Notes: a model not told the origin generated them from the letters alone. Positions 1-9,183 are shown, counted from the first letter of the stretch. The stretch: DNA of 64,000 nucleotides from Phenylobacterium immobile (ATCC 35973) (GCF_001375595.1 NZ_CVJQ01000001.1:1798001-1862000); one strand, 5' to 3'. Numbers and translations: made by a program.

Positions 1-1
1 G

Positions 2-196
2 GGGATGGAGAACGTCGGATCGCCAGAAGCCGAGTTCCCGAATGTGGCGGCCTACAAGAAGAGGATCGCCGCCCGGCCAGCGGTGCAGCGCGCCATGGCG
101 GCCGCCGACCCCGTGCGCAAGGCCGCCGCCGAAGGGCCTCAGCCCACAGCGGAACAACGCCGGATGTTGTTCAACCAGCGGGCTCGTCGGAGCTGA
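2..196 (+). CDS. Glutathione S-transferase, C-terminal fragment (5' end outside window)
   Basis: This reading frame enters from the left edge, so only the last roughly 64 residues are visible. The segment FPNVAAYKKRIAARPAVQRA is typical of the final helices of bacterial glutathione S-transferases, where a Phe/Tyr-Pro-x-Val/Leu-x-x-Trp/Tyr segment precedes a run of the type RPAVQRA. The glutathione-binding N-terminal thioredoxin domain is not in the window, so substrate and subclass cannot be judged. The ATG at position 5 is internal, not a start. The identification rests on this one segment and on family knowledge. Confidence 0.7.
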   Translation, partial: GMENVGSPEAEFPNVAAYKKRIAARPAVQRAMAAADPVRKAAAEGPQPTAEQRRMLFNQRARRS

Positions 197-296
197 AGGC
201 GAGGCTACAGGGCGCTTAATCCTGCGTTCAGACGAACGGGGGTCTGATCATCCCAGCACTTAGCCGACGCGGCTGGTCGCGAAGGCTCAAGAAGGG

Positions 297-581
297 ATGA
301 GGATCATGCTGCACGGCATGGATTTCGCGCCCGTCGCCGGCCTTCCTGAGCCGCCTGCGGACGCATCGGCGGACGAACTCTTTCGGCTCGGGATGCTCTA
401 TTCGACGGGCCAAGGCGGCGCGCCGCGCGACTACGTCAGTGCGCACATGCTGTTCAACCTGGCGGCGATGCGCGGCTCGCTCGAGGCCAAGATTTACCGC
501 CGTGAACTGTCCGACGAGATGGCCGCCGACGACGTGGCGGAGGCCCAGCGTCACGCCCGCGAATGGCTGTCACACGCCTGA
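297..581 (+). CDS. Small Sel1-like repeat protein
   Basis: A 94-residue protein whose centre (ELFRLGMLYSTGQGGAPRDY then VSAHMLFNLAAMRG) matches one Sel1-type TPR-like repeat: LG-x-x-Y-x-x-G followed by D-x-x-x-A-x-x-x-x-x-x-A-A-x-x-G. Sel1 repeats are protein-binding helical hairpins. One unit plus a partial second (EAKIYRRELSDEMAADDVAEAQRHARE) is all there is, so this would be an adaptor-sized protein or a remnant of a longer one. There is no signal peptide. An alternative ATG lies at 306; the purine run AAGAAGGG sits very close to 297 and at normal spacing from 306, so the true start may be 306. The partner is unknown. Confidence 0.6.
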   Translation: MRIMLHGMDFAPVAGLPEPPADASADELFRLGMLYSTGQGGAPRDYVSAHMLFNLAAMRGSLEAKIYRRELSDEMAADDVAEAQRHAREWLSHA

Positions 582-655
582 CGCGGTGAGGACTTGGCGC
601 GGGGCGCCGGCTCGGCTAGATAGCCCAACTCCCGGGCCCGCCCGGGTGCTGAGCT

Positions 656-745
656 GGTGACGTGGCCGAGTGGCTGAAGGCAACGGTTTGCTAAATCGTC
701 ATACCCTAACGGGTATCCAGGGTTCGAATCCCTGCGTCACCGCCA
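656..745 (+). tRNA. tRNA-Ser (anticodon GCU), CCA encoded
   Basis: A complete class II tRNA. Acceptor arms are GGTGACG (656-662) and CGTCACC (735-741), followed by discriminator G and an encoded CCA (743-745). The anticodon stem is 683-687 with 695-699, and the loop TTGCTAA places GCT at 690-692, reading AGU/AGC serine codons. A long variable arm (ATACCC/GGGTAT type) and a GGTTCGAATCC T-arm confirm the serine class. Confidence 0.97.
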
Positions 746-747
746 GC

Positions 748-763
748 CACCCCTGAGGGGGTG
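748..763 (+). terminator. Weak hairpin just after tRNA-Ser
   Basis: A 6-bp stem (CACCCC at 748-753 with GGGGTG at 758-763, loop TGAG) begins three bases after the tRNA CCA end. It could end the tRNA transcript, but no T-run follows, only a mildly T-rich CTTCTTCG, so the call is tentative. Confidence 0.35.
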
Positions 764-862
764 TGGATCGCTTCTTCGCATTGTTCGCGCCCGGGCAAGC
801 GCCTATCAGGCGTCGGTTGACGCTGGAGCGGCGCGCCCTTGGCGAGATGGTGGGGGACGGGG

Positions 863-1789
863 ATGAGCACGCAAGCTGCGCCTGGCGGCCAAGGCTGGTT
901 CGCCAGCTTGCCGCCCAACGCCCGCGGGGCCCTGTGGATGGTGGCCTCGGCCGGCTGCTACAGCACCATGACCAGCCTCGTGAAGTATCTGGGTGAGGAC
1001 TATCCCGCGCCGCTGCAGATCTTCTATCGCCAGTTGGCGAGCTTCCTCGTTCTGCTGCCCCTTATCCTGAAACATCGCGGGGCGATCTACGCCACGACCA
1101 AGCCCTGGGCCCTGAGCGGGCGGGCCCTGTCGCAGACGGTGGGGCTCATCCTGGCGTTCTACTCGTTCCAGCATATGCCATTGGCGGACGCGAACGCCCT
1201 GTCGTTCACGCGCACGCTGTGGATCGTGCCGTTGGCGGCCTTTGTCCTGCGCGAGAAGATCGGACCGCTGCGTCTTGGCGCGGCCCTTGTCGGGTTCTGC
1301 GGTGTAATGGTGATGATCCGCCCGGGCGCCAGCGGCGACTTCGCCATGGGCTGGCCGGCGGTGGCGGCCTTGAGCTCAGCCTTCTTGCTGGCCTTCACAG
1401 TCACAGGGACGAAGTTCGTCAGCCGCGACCATTCGCCAAACACGCTGCTGGTCTGGTCGGTCACCCTCGGGCTGTTCCTGGGCCTTCCGGGCGCCTTCAT
1501 GACCTGGGTGTGGCCGGCGCCGCTCGACCTCGCCCTGCTGTTCACCATGGGCGCGGTGGCGACCCTGAATCAGTACTGCTTCATCAACGGCATGAAGGCG
1601 GGCGATGCGGCCGCCATGGCGCCGATCGATTACCTGCGCCTGGTGTTCGCCGCGGCCATCGGCTTTTTCGTCTTCCACGAGATCCCATCCATCTGGACCA
1701 TTGCGGGAGCGGCTATCGTGGTCGCCTCGACGCTGTTCATCACCTGGCGAGAGTTGGTCGCTGCGAAGCTCGCACGAGCCGCTGCCTAG
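863..1789 (+). CDS. DMT-superfamily (EamA) transporter, first of a tandem pair
   Basis: A 308-residue integral membrane protein with about ten hydrophobic segments in two EamA halves. Typical DMT features are the conserved stretch FSFQHMPLADANALSFT-type in the first half and an IxGAAIVVASTLFITWRE end in helix ten. Such proteins carry small metabolites or drugs across the inner membrane; the substrate cannot be read from the sequence. An in-frame TTG lies at 839, but the ATG at 863 is preceded by GGGGGACGGGG and starts MSTQAAPGG, which aligns with the paralogue downstream, so I place the start there. The gene at 1928-2866 is a close paralogue in the same orientation, indicating local duplication. 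Confidence 0.87.
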   Translation: MSTQAAPGGQGWFASLPPNARGALWMVASAGCYSTMTSLVKYLGEDYPAPLQIFYRQLASFLVLLPLILKHRGAIYATTKPWALSGRALSQTVGLILAFYSFQHMPLADANALSFTRTLWIVPLAAFVLREKIGPLRLGAALVGFCGVMVMIRPGASGDFAMGWPAVAALSSAFLLAFTVTGTKFVSRDHSPNTLLVWSVTLGLFLGLPGAFMTWVWPAPLDLALLFTMGAVATLNQYCFINGMKAGDAAAMAPIDYLRLVFAAAIGFFVFHEIPSIWTIAGAAIVVASTLFITWRELVAAKLARAAA

Positions 1790-1927
1790 CGGACATTGTT
1801 TCTGCACTGATTTCGCACGCACGTGTCCTGGATAATGCTGAACGACATCTGGCCGTTGTCGTCGCGCCGTGAACCGCCTATCAACCTCGCAAGATTACGC
1901 CCGAAGGGGGCGTGGGGGAAACGGCTG

Positions 1928-2866
1928 ATGACGGCCACTCAGCCGACAACCCTGCGAGGCTATTTCGCCACGCTGTCGCCAAACGCCCAAGGCGCGCTCT
2001 GGGTGATGGCGTCTGCGGCCGCCTATACCTTGATGACCACCTTGGTGAAGTATCTGGGCGAAGGTTATCCGCCGCCCGTCCAGATCTTCTACCGGCAGGT
2101 GGCGGGATTTCTCGTCCTGCTTCCGTACATCTTCAAGCACCGCGCGGCGGCCTATTCGACGACGCGCCCGGTCATGCTGACCTTCCGCTCCCTGGCGGCG
2201 ACCTCCGCCCTGGTCCTGTCATTCTATTCGTTCCAGAACATGCCGCTGGCCGACGCCAACGCCCTGTCGTTCACGCGGACGCTGTGGATCGTGCCGCTCG
2301 CCTTCTTCCTGTTGCGCGAAAAGATCGGCCCGGTGCGGTTGGGCGCCGCCCTCCTGGGTTTCGTCGGGGTGCTGGTCATGGTTCGGCCCGGTTCGAGCGG
2401 CGGTTTCGTTTTCGGCCTACCGGTGCTGGCGGCCCTGGCCTCGGCCTTGCTGTTCGCCTTCACGACTACGGGGACCAAGGTCATGACCCGCGAGACCTCG
2501 CCGACGACCTTGTTGGTGTGGTCGGCCACCCTGGGCCTTGTGCTGTCGATCCCTGGAGCGATCTTGATGTGGCGGTGGCCGGCGCCGGTGGACCTGGCGT
2601 TGTTGTTCACCATGGGCGCGGTGGCGACCCTGAACCAATTCTGCTTCGTCAACGGCATGAAGGTGGGCGACGCGGCCGCCATGGCGCCGATCGACTACAT
2701 CCGTCTGGTGTTCGCCGCGGCTGTCGGCTTCTTCCTGTTCGATGAGACGCCGACCATTTGGACCGCTCTCGGTGCGGCGATTGTCGTGGCCTCGACGCTG
2801 TTCATAACCTGGCGCGAAATCGCCGGAGCGCGGAAAGCGCGTGTCGAGGCCCCCGCACCAGCCTAG
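1928..2866 (+). CDS. DMT-superfamily (EamA) transporter, second of a tandem pair
   Basis: A 312-residue, ten-helix EamA-type transporter that aligns along its whole length with the gene ending at 1789 (for example SFTRTLWIVPLA, FTMGAVATLNQ, GDAAAMAPIDY are shared). The differences lie mostly in loop residues and in the N-terminal 15 residues, so it is a tandem duplicate rather than one half of a heterodimer of unrelated parts, although small DMT pumps can act as pairs. The reading frame stays open upstream to an ATG at 1823, but the ATG at 1928 follows a purine-rich stretch and gives a first segment matching its paralogue. The C-terminus carries a longer basic/proline tail (GARKARVEAPAPA). 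The substrate is unknown. Confidence 0.87.
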   Translation: MTATQPTTLRGYFATLSPNAQGALWVMASAAAYTLMTTLVKYLGEGYPPPVQIFYRQVAGFLVLLPYIFKHRAAAYSTTRPVMLTFRSLAATSALVLSFYSFQNMPLADANALSFTRTLWIVPLAFFLLREKIGPVRLGAALLGFVGVLVMVRPGSSGGFVFGLPVLAALASALLFAFTTTGTKVMTRETSPTTLLVWSATLGLVLSIPGAILMWRWPAPVDLALLFTMGAVATLNQFCFVNGMKVGDAAAMAPIDYIRLVFAAAVGFFLFDETPTIWTALGAAIVVASTLFITWREIAGARKARVEAPAPA

Positions 2867-2941
2867 GCGGCTAAAGCGTCGGCGGCGTTCCATCGGGCGG
2901 CGCAGGACGCTAGGCTGAGCTCCAGCCCCAGGAGCCGACCC

Positions 2942-3991
2942 ATGAAATATAAGCAGCTTGGCCGCACCGGCCTCTATGTGTCCGAGATCTGCCTGGGGAC
3001 CATGACCTTCGGCGGTAACGCCGAGGCGGGGATGTGGAAGGCGATCGGCGCCTTGCCGCAGGGCGAGGTGAACGCCGTGGTCCAGCGCGGCCTGGAAGCA
3101 GGGGTCAATTTCTTCGACACCGCTGACGTCTATTCGTTCGGCGCGTCCGAGGAACGCCTGGGTCAGGCGTTCAAGGATCTGGGCGTGGCGCGCAAGGACG
3201 TGGTGATCGCCACCAAGGTCTATGGCCAGATGGGGCCTGGGCCGAACGATCGCGGCGCCAGCCGGGGCCACATCATGGATTCGGTCAAGGCGAGCCTGGA
3301 CCGGATGCAGACCGATCACATCGATCTCTACCAGATCCATGGCGACGACCCGGTCACGCCGATCGAGGAGACCCTGCGCGCCTTGAACGACCTCGTGAGC
3401 CAGGGGATGGTACGCTACGTCGGCGTGTCGAACTGGACGGCCTGGAAGATCATGAAGGCGCTGGGGATCGCCGAGGCGAAAGGCTTCGCGCGCTTCGAGA
3501 CCCTGCAGGCCTATTACACCATCGCCGGCCGTGACCTGGAGCGCGAGCTCGTGCCGATGATGAACTCAGAGGGGCTTGGCCTCATGGTCTGGTCGCCGCT
3601 CGCTGGCGGGCTGCTGTCGGGAAAGTTCGGACCAGGTTCGAACGGACCAGACGGGGCGCGCCGCACGACCTTCCCATTCCCGCCGGTCAACGAGGAGATG
3701 GCCTGGAGGTGTGTGGACGTCATGCGCGAGATCGCCAGGGCCCATGAGGGAGCCAGCGTCGCCCGGGTGGCGTTGGCCTGGCTGCTGGCGAAGAGCCACG
3801 TCATGAGCGTGATCATCGGCGCCAAGACCGTCGAGCAGATGGACGATAATCTCGCCGCGGTCGATCTGAAATTGACGGCTGAAGAGATGGCGAAGCTGGA
3901 TGATGTCAGCACGCTTTCATCAGAATACCCTGGCTGGATGCTAGCTCGGCAGGCGGGCGTGCGCGTGCCGGAGCCGTTTAAGCGAGCTTAG
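2942..3991 (+). CDS. Aldo/keto reductase, NADPH-dependent
   Basis: A 349-residue cytosolic TIM-barrel oxidoreductase of the AKR superfamily, in the group related to potassium-channel beta subunits and YghZ/Tas. It reduces aldehydes or ketones with NAD(P)H. The catalytic tetrad is visible: Asp59 (FFDTADVY), Tyr64, Lys92 (ATKVYG) and His133 (YQIHGDDP). The N-terminal MKYKQLGRTGLYVSEICLGT and the nucleotide-binding segment near the C-terminus (VSVIIGAKTVEQMDDNL-type) are standard, and full length is present. It starts 75 bases after the second DMT transporter and may be read with it. The substrate is unknown. Confidence 0.93.
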   Translation: MKYKQLGRTGLYVSEICLGTMTFGGNAEAGMWKAIGALPQGEVNAVVQRGLEAGVNFFDTADVYSFGASEERLGQAFKDLGVARKDVVIATKVYGQMGPGPNDRGASRGHIMDSVKASLDRMQTDHIDLYQIHGDDPVTPIEETLRALNDLVSQGMVRYVGVSNWTAWKIMKALGIAEAKGFARFETLQAYYTIAGRDLERELVPMMNSEGLGLMVWSPLAGGLLSGKFGPGSNGPDGARRTTFPFPPVNEEMAWRCVDVMREIARAHEGASVARVALAWLLAKSHVMSVIIGAKTVEQMDDNLAAVDLKLTAEEMAKLDDVSTLSSEYPGWMLARQAGVRVPEPFKRA

Positions 3992-4082
3992 GCTGGTATA
4001 TTCAATTTTACATACTTCGTTATTCCGATTGTCGCAGCGGCGCGTTAAAGTTTTCCCACAGTATTAGCGCGGGGATGCGGCC

Positions 4083-7000
4083 ATGCCGACGGGAACAGCG
4101 GGCGACGACACGCTCACAGGCGGCGCGGGCCCCGACATCCTTTCGGGCGGGGCAGGCAATGACACCCTGATCGGCGCGGGCGGCGACGACCAGATCAACG
4201 GCGGGGCCGGCGCGGACAGCCTGGTTGGCGGGGCCGGCAACGATTTTTATGTAGTCGATGACCCGGGCGACCTGGTCGTCGAGCTTGCCGGCGAAGGCTA
4301 TGACCGTATCGATATCGGCTTTTCCTACAGTTGGACCTACGTCCTGAGCGACAATGTCGAGGCCGCGCGGGTAATCGCCGGGACGCGGGTGACGACGCAG
4401 GCCGGGCTGACGGGCAATGGGCTGAACAACACCCTTACCGGGCATGACGGCGTGAACACCCTGGACGGCGGCGCCGGCGCCGACACCGTGGCCGGAGGCG
4501 GCGGGGACGATCTCTATCGGGTGGATAACGCCGGGGACGTGATCTTCGAGACGGCGTCCGGCGGCATGGACCGCGTCGAGGTCAACTTCGCCGGCGCCTA
4601 TGCGTTGGCGGCCAATGTCGAGGACGCGCGCGTAGTCTCCAACGCGGCGGTTCGCACAGACATCGCCGGCAATGGCTTGGCCAACCGACTGACGGGTCAC
4701 GATGGCCTGAACAGTTTGTTCGGGGGCGCGGGCGATGACTTCATGGTCGCCGGCCTGGCGAGCGGCGCGTCGGCCTTTGACACGGTGGACGGCGGCGAGG
4801 GCTATGACACCCTCACGGTGCTGGGCGCGGCGTCGGCCTATGCGATCGCCCGGCCGTCGGCGTCGGAGGCGACGCTGGTGAACTCCGCCACGGGCGAGCG
4901 AATCCTGCTGCGCAACATTGAGGTGGTTCAGTTCACCGACGGGCCGAAGACCCTGGCGTCGCTGGGCGGTGACGGGACGGCGGGCAACGACCTTCTGGTG
5001 GGCACGGCCTTTGCTGACGCTTTGAGCGGCAAGGGGGGCGACGACACCCTGGACGGCGGGGACGGAGACGACGTGCTCAACGGCGGCCCGGGAACCGACC
5101 GCATGGTCGGGGGCGCCGGCAACGACCGGTTCATTGTCGATACGCCGTTGGACGTGATCGTTGAGAACCCCGCTGGGGGCGTCGACCAGATCGACATTTC
5201 GACTTCGACCAGCGCCGTCTTCACGCTCAGCGCCAATGTCGAGAACGCCCGCATCCTGTCGCCGGTCGCCGTCCGCACCGATGTGATCGGCAATGGACTC
5301 TCGAACTATGTCGTCGGCCATGATGGGGTGAGCAGCATCGCCACAGGGGCTGGTGACGACCGGATCTATGCCGGTCTCTCAGGCACGGCCTGGGGATACG
5401 ATACGGTGGATGGCGGCGAAGGATCTGACACGGTCGTGGCGCGCGGCGCAGCGGCCAACTACGCCATGCGCAACCTGGGCGGCGGCGACTATGAGATCGC
5501 CCACAAGACCGACATGGAGCGGGTGATCCTGCGGGGCGTCGAGTTCGTCCAGTTCACGGACCAGAAGATCGCAGTTTCGACGTTCACCGGCACGACGTCG
5601 AACGCCGACAACCTGTCCGGAAGCGGCTCCATCTTCGGCGGATTGGGCAACGATACCCTGACCGGCGTCGCTGGGCCCGACACCCTCGACGGCGGGCGCG
5701 GCATCGACACCCTGATCGGCGGCGGCGGCAATGACGTCTTCATCGTCGACCGGCCCGAGGACCTGGTGGTCGGCGGCGGCGGCGTCGACCTGCTGCATGT
5801 TCAGGTGGGCAAGACCGGGACATTCGTCCTGACCGCCCAGGTGGAGAACGCCCTGGCGGAAAGCACTACTGGCGGGGTGACGGCCTTGGCGGTCAACTTC
5901 ACCGGCAATGGGCTCAACAACACACTGACAGGCAACGATGCGGCCAACATCCTGGCGGGCGGCGCCGGGGCCGACTCCCTAATCGGCGGGGCTGGGAACG
6001 ACACCTACGTCCTCTCCGACTTCGACACGATCGTCGAGCTGGCGAACGAGGGGGCGGACACGGTGGAGTTCACCTTCACGGGCCAGGGCACCTATGCCCT
6101 GCCGGCCAATGTCGAGAACCTGAAGTTGCTGGGGGCGAACTCGCTGCCCTTTGTGGGGGTCGGAAACGCCCTCGCCAACGAAATCACCGGCCACGACGGG
6201 CGCGACGTGATCTGGGGCAATGACGGGAATGATATCCTCACGCCGGGGGCCACGACGCATGACACTGCGCGTGACACGGTCCTGGGCGGGACAGGTTCGG
6301 ATACGCTGGTCGTCCGCGGCGCCTTCGCCGAATACACCGTGACTGGCAATGTTGGCGGGGCATTCCAGCTGACGAACGCCGCGCGGAATGAATATATCCA
6401 CGCGGAATCCATTGAGTTTGTTCAGTTCACGGACGGTGTCCGCGCGAGCGGTAATATCGGTGGAGGACCGAGCTCGGGGAACGACACCCTCAACGGGACT
6501 TCCGGCGCAGACACGATTGACGGGCTAGCGGGGAACGACCGGCTGAACGGCTTGGGCGGGGATGATTCCCTGATCGGCGGGCTGGGCAACGACACGCTGA
6601 ACGGTGGCGCCAACGGCGACACCATGATCGGTGGCCAAGGCAACGACTATTACTATGTGAACGCCTGGGGCAGGGACATCGACGAGGGTCGCAATGACAT
6701 GGTGGTCGAAGCCGCGAACGAAGGCGTCGACACCATCGAGCTGAATTGGACTGATGACGTCGGGTTCTCTGATCTGCCGAGTGACTTCTACCTGCCGCCC
6801 AATGTCGAGAACCTGGTGATCGTCTCAGCGCCTAGCTACGTCTATGGCAATGAGTTGAATAACGTCATCAGCGGCAATGCGATGTTGAATGGCGAAGGCG
6901 GCAACGACACTTTGCTTGGCGGCAGCGGGGTGGACTGGATCGACGGTGGTTCGGGGGCGGACGTTCTGACAGGCGGCGGTGGCGCTGACCGATTCCTCCT

Positions 7001-7325
7001 GACCTTTAACGGCGTCTCCCCTGCGTCAGCCGGTCAAACCGATGTCATCACCGATTGGAATGTCATTGACCAGCTGCTCTTCGGCGTCGCGGGAACGGTG
7101 AGCAACTACCGCGAGATCGTCGACAACAGCGTCACCACGTTCGCCTCAGCGAAGGCTATCGCCGAGCAAGCGCTGGCGAACGACGGCGCCGTGAAGCTGG
7201 TGGTGGTGCAGGTCGGCTCTGACCTTATCGTCTTCGGCCATGCCGCCGCCGGAACGTTCGGCGACGCGGTCGTGCTGACGGGCGCCAGCCTCGGGAACAT
7301 CAGCGTGGACAACTTCGTCGCCTAG
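4083..7325 (+). CDS. Large RTX (hemolysin-type calcium-binding) protein, probable type I secretion substrate
   Basis: A 1080-residue protein with no N-terminal signal peptide, built from glycine/aspartate-rich nonapeptides (GGxGxDxLx). Clusters lie near residues 5-54, 112-145, 299-345, 515-548, 610-640, 798-850 and 934-965. Between them a second unit recurs six times: a strand of the type FxVDxPxDLVVE, then D-x-I/V-x-V, then a Y/F-x-L-x-x-NVEN-type segment (near residues 54, 142, 348, 551, 640 and 856). A third motif, E-V/F-V-Q-F-T-D, occurs three times. The end (LTGASLGNISVDNFVA) is a plausible uncleaved C-terminal type I secretion signal. RTX repeats bind calcium and fold outside the cell. 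No catalytic domain is evident, so it may be a surface or matrix/adhesin-like protein. An AT-rich stretch at 3992-4060 probably holds its promoter. No dedicated ABC/adaptor genes adjoin it; a tolC-family gene lies at 15687. Confidence 0.88.
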   Translation: MPTGTAGDDTLTGGAGPDILSGGAGNDTLIGAGGDDQINGGAGADSLVGGAGNDFYVVDDPGDLVVELAGEGYDRIDIGFSYSWTYVLSDNVEAARVIAGTRVTTQAGLTGNGLNNTLTGHDGVNTLDGGAGADTVAGGGGDDLYRVDNAGDVIFETASGGMDRVEVNFAGAYALAANVEDARVVSNAAVRTDIAGNGLANRLTGHDGLNSLFGGAGDDFMVAGLASGASAFDTVDGGEGYDTLTVLGAASAYAIARPSASEATLVNSATGERILLRNIEVVQFTDGPKTLASLGGDGTAGNDLLVGTAFADALSGKGGDDTLDGGDGDDVLNGGPGTDRMVGGAGNDRFIVDTPLDVIVENPAGGVDQIDISTSTSAVFTLSANVENARILSPVAVRTDVIGNGLSNYVVGHDGVSSIATGAGDDRIYAGLSGTAWGYDTVDGGEGSDTVVARGAAANYAMRNLGGGDYEIAHKTDMERVILRGVEFVQFTDQKIAVSTFTGTTSNADNLSGSGSIFGGLGNDTLTGVAGPDTLDGGRGIDTLIGGGGNDVFIVDRPEDLVVGGGGVDLLHVQVGKTGTFVLTAQVENALAESTTGGVTALAVNFTGNGLNNTLTGNDAANILAGGAGADSLIGGAGNDTYVLSDFDTIVELANEGADTVEFTFTGQGTYALPANVENLKLLGANSLPFVGVGNALANEITGHDGRDVIWGNDGNDILTPGATTHDTARDTVLGGTGSDTLVVRGAFAEYTVTGNVGGAFQLTNAARNEYIHAESIEFVQFTDGVRASGNIGGGPSSGNDTLNGTSGADTIDGLAGNDRLNGLGGDDSLIGGLGNDTLNGGANGDTMIGGQGNDYYYVNAWGRDIDEGRNDMVVEAANEGVDTIELNWTDDVGFSDLPSDFYLPPNVENLVIVSAPSYVYGNELNNVISGNAMLNGEGGNDTLLGGSGVDWIDGGSGADVLTGGGGADRFLLTFNGVSPASAGQTDVITDWNVIDQLLFGVAGTVSNYREIVDNSVTTFASAKAIAEQALANDGAVKLVVVQVGSDLIVFGHAAAGTFGDAVVLTGASLGNISVDNFVA

Positions 7326-7329
7326 GCGA

Positions 7330-9180
7330 TCACGTCCGCGTCGCGAACTCCGAGTCACCTGTTTGGTCCACCACCGCGTCGTCGAAGGAGGCGTGGGCTG
7401 AGGCGTAGAGGCGGCTGTAGAGGCCGCCGAGGCCGATCAGTTCGCCGTGGTTGCCCTGCTCGAGGATGCGGCCCTGCTGCAGGACGATGATGCGGTCGGC
7501 GTCGCGGATGGTCGCCAGGCGATGGGCGATGACCATGCAGGTGCGGCCGGCGAACAGGACCTTCAGCGCCTTCTGGATCGCCTGCTCGGTGAAGCTGTCG
7601 ATGTTGGCCGTGGCCTCGTCGAGGATCAGGATCTGCGGGTCGGCGACCAGGGCGCGGGCGAAGCTGATCAGCTGGCGCTGGCCCATGGAGATGTTGCGGC
7701 CGCGCTGGCCCAGCACGGTGTCGTAGCCGTCGGGCAGGCGCATGATGAAGTCATGGGCGGCCACCGACTTGGCCGCCTCGACCACCTGCTCGCGGGTCGC
7801 CTTGGTGTTGTAGCGGATGTTCTGTTCGATCGTGCCGGTGAACAGGAACGGCTCCTGCAACACCATGCCGATGGTGCGGCCCAGGCTGTCGAGCGTGACG
7901 TCGCGCACGTCATGGCCGCCGACGAGAACCTGCCCCTTGTCAACCTCATAGAAGCGATGCGTGAGGGCGATGATCGAGGTCTTTCCTGAGCCCGTCGGGC
8001 CGACCAGGGCGACGACCTCTTTGGGCTTCACGGTGAAAGACACGTCGTGCAGCACCGGGCGCTTGGGATCGTAACCGAAGGTCACGTCGCGGAACTCGAC
8101 GGTGGCGGCGGCGTCGGCCAGGGCCGGAGCGCCGACCTTGTCGGCGATGGTGATCGGCACGTCGATCACCTCGAAGATGCGGTGGGCGGCGGCCATGGCG
8201 CGCTGCAGGACCGTGTACTGCATCGAAAGCATGCGCACCGGCTCGAAGAAGCGCTGCACATAGAGAATGAACGCGACCATCACGCCGACCTCGATCCGGC
8301 CGTGCAGCACGGCCTGACCGCCGACGATGACGACGATGGCCATGGCGAAGCCCGTGAGGATGTCGACCGTCGGCACCATGATCTGGGTGAGCCATGAGGC
8401 GCCGGCCTGGGCCTTGAAGTTGTCGAAGGCCTTTTCCTTGTAGAGCTCGAAGTTGAGCGCTTCGCGGCGGGTTTCCTGGACCGTGCGGATGCCGTTGATG
8501 TTCTCGGCCAGCGCCGAATTGGCGGTTGAAGAGGCGTCGCGGGCGTGGCGGAAACCGCGCTTGGAGTAGGGCAGCCAGACCGCCCGGATGACGATCAGGA
8601 TCGGCAGGACCGTGAGCGTCAGCAGGCCCAGCTGGAGGTCGGTCATCAGCAGCACGACGGCGATGCCGATCAGGGTGACGAGGTCGCCCAGGGCGCCGTT
8701 CATGTTCTCCAGGAACTCCTGCAGGGCGTTCACGTCGCCCTGCAGCCTGGCCATGATCCGGCCGACGTGAGTCTTGTCCATGAAGGACAGCGACACGTCC
8801 TGGAAGTGGACAAACATCTTGCGGCGAATCTCGAAGATCACGCCCTGCGCGATGCGCGCCGACATCCATTCGCCGAGGAAGAAGGCCGCCGCATAGCCCG
8901 CCGCGACAAAGGCGAAGGCGATGAGCGTACGATCCAGCGCCGGGGCGTTGCGGGTCACGGCGAAGTTGACCGCCGATCCCGTGAGAAATGGAATGGCGAG
9001 CGAAAGCCCCGCCGCCGCCAACACAGCGGTCTGAGCGAGGAGGATGCGGACCTTGTAGGGCGCGAGGTAGGTCAGAAAGCGCCGGGCGACGCCGACGTCG
9101 AACGTCCCGAAGATGTCGTCGCCATCGGAGGAACCCAGGGAGGCGCGTGCGGTGGTGCGGGGAACGGCGGCTTCGCTCAT
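7330..9180 (-). CDS. ABC exporter half-transporter, subunit with intact catalytic glutamate
   Basis: A 616-residue fused permease-ATPase: six transmembrane helices in about residues 40-330, then a nucleotide-binding domain. Walker A GPTGSGKTS is near residue 392 and Walker B ILILDEAT near 520 with the catalytic Glu present; the H-loop is in MVIAHRLAT. The signature motif is ISMGQ rather than LSGGQ. The upstream gene (9184-11082) has the reverse defects, so the two probably form a heterodimer with one working and one degenerate ATP site, as in BmrC/BmrD- or TM287/288-type multidrug exporters. Only three bases separate the two genes, supporting one operon. The gene is convergent with the RTX gene (four bases apart), but this exporter class is not the type I secretion class. 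Likely cargo is a lipid, drug or other hydrophobic compound; this is inference. Confidence 0.92.
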   Translation of the reverse strand: MSEAAVPRTTARASLGSSDGDDIFGTFDVGVARRFLTYLAPYKVRILLAQTAVLAAAGLSLAIPFLTGSAVNFAVTRNAPALDRTLIAFAFVAAGYAAAFFLGEWMSARIAQGVIFEIRRKMFVHFQDVSLSFMDKTHVGRIMARLQGDVNALQEFLENMNGALGDLVTLIGIAVVLLMTDLQLGLLTLTVLPILIVIRAVWLPYSKRGFRHARDASSTANSALAENINGIRTVQETRREALNFELYKEKAFDNFKAQAGASWLTQIMVPTVDILTGFAMAIVVIVGGQAVLHGRIEVGVMVAFILYVQRFFEPVRMLSMQYTVLQRAMAAAHRIFEVIDVPITIADKVGAPALADAAATVEFRDVTFGYDPKRPVLHDVSFTVKPKEVVALVGPTGSGKTSIIALTHRFYEVDKGQVLVGGHDVRDVTLDSLGRTIGMVLQEPFLFTGTIEQNIRYNTKATREQVVEAAKSVAAHDFIMRLPDGYDTVLGQRGRNISMGQRQLISFARALVADPQILILDEATANIDSFTEQAIQKALKVLFAGRTCMVIAHRLATIRDADRIIVLQQGRILEQGNHGELIGLGGLYSRLYASAHASFDDAVVDQTGDSEFATRT

Positions 9181-9183
9181 GAT

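Noticed and set aside
656-745. tRNA-Ser as an integration site for a genomic island
   Set aside because: No duplicate of its 3' end and no integrase gene were seen downstream; neighbouring genes look like core chromosome.
706-918. Minus-strand ORF of 70 residues ending GDAGIRTLDTR
   Set aside because: Its end is the antisense translation of the tRNA-Ser T-arm and acceptor; this peptide is a common false gene next to tRNA-Ser.
4020-5321. Minus-strand ORF of 433 residues opposite the RTX gene
   Set aside because: A mirror of the Gly/Asp repeats; no fold or family resemblance.
4083-7325. Regular short direct repeats resembling a CRISPR-like or satellite array
   Set aside because: They are coding RTX nonapeptide repeats in one open frame, without spacers.
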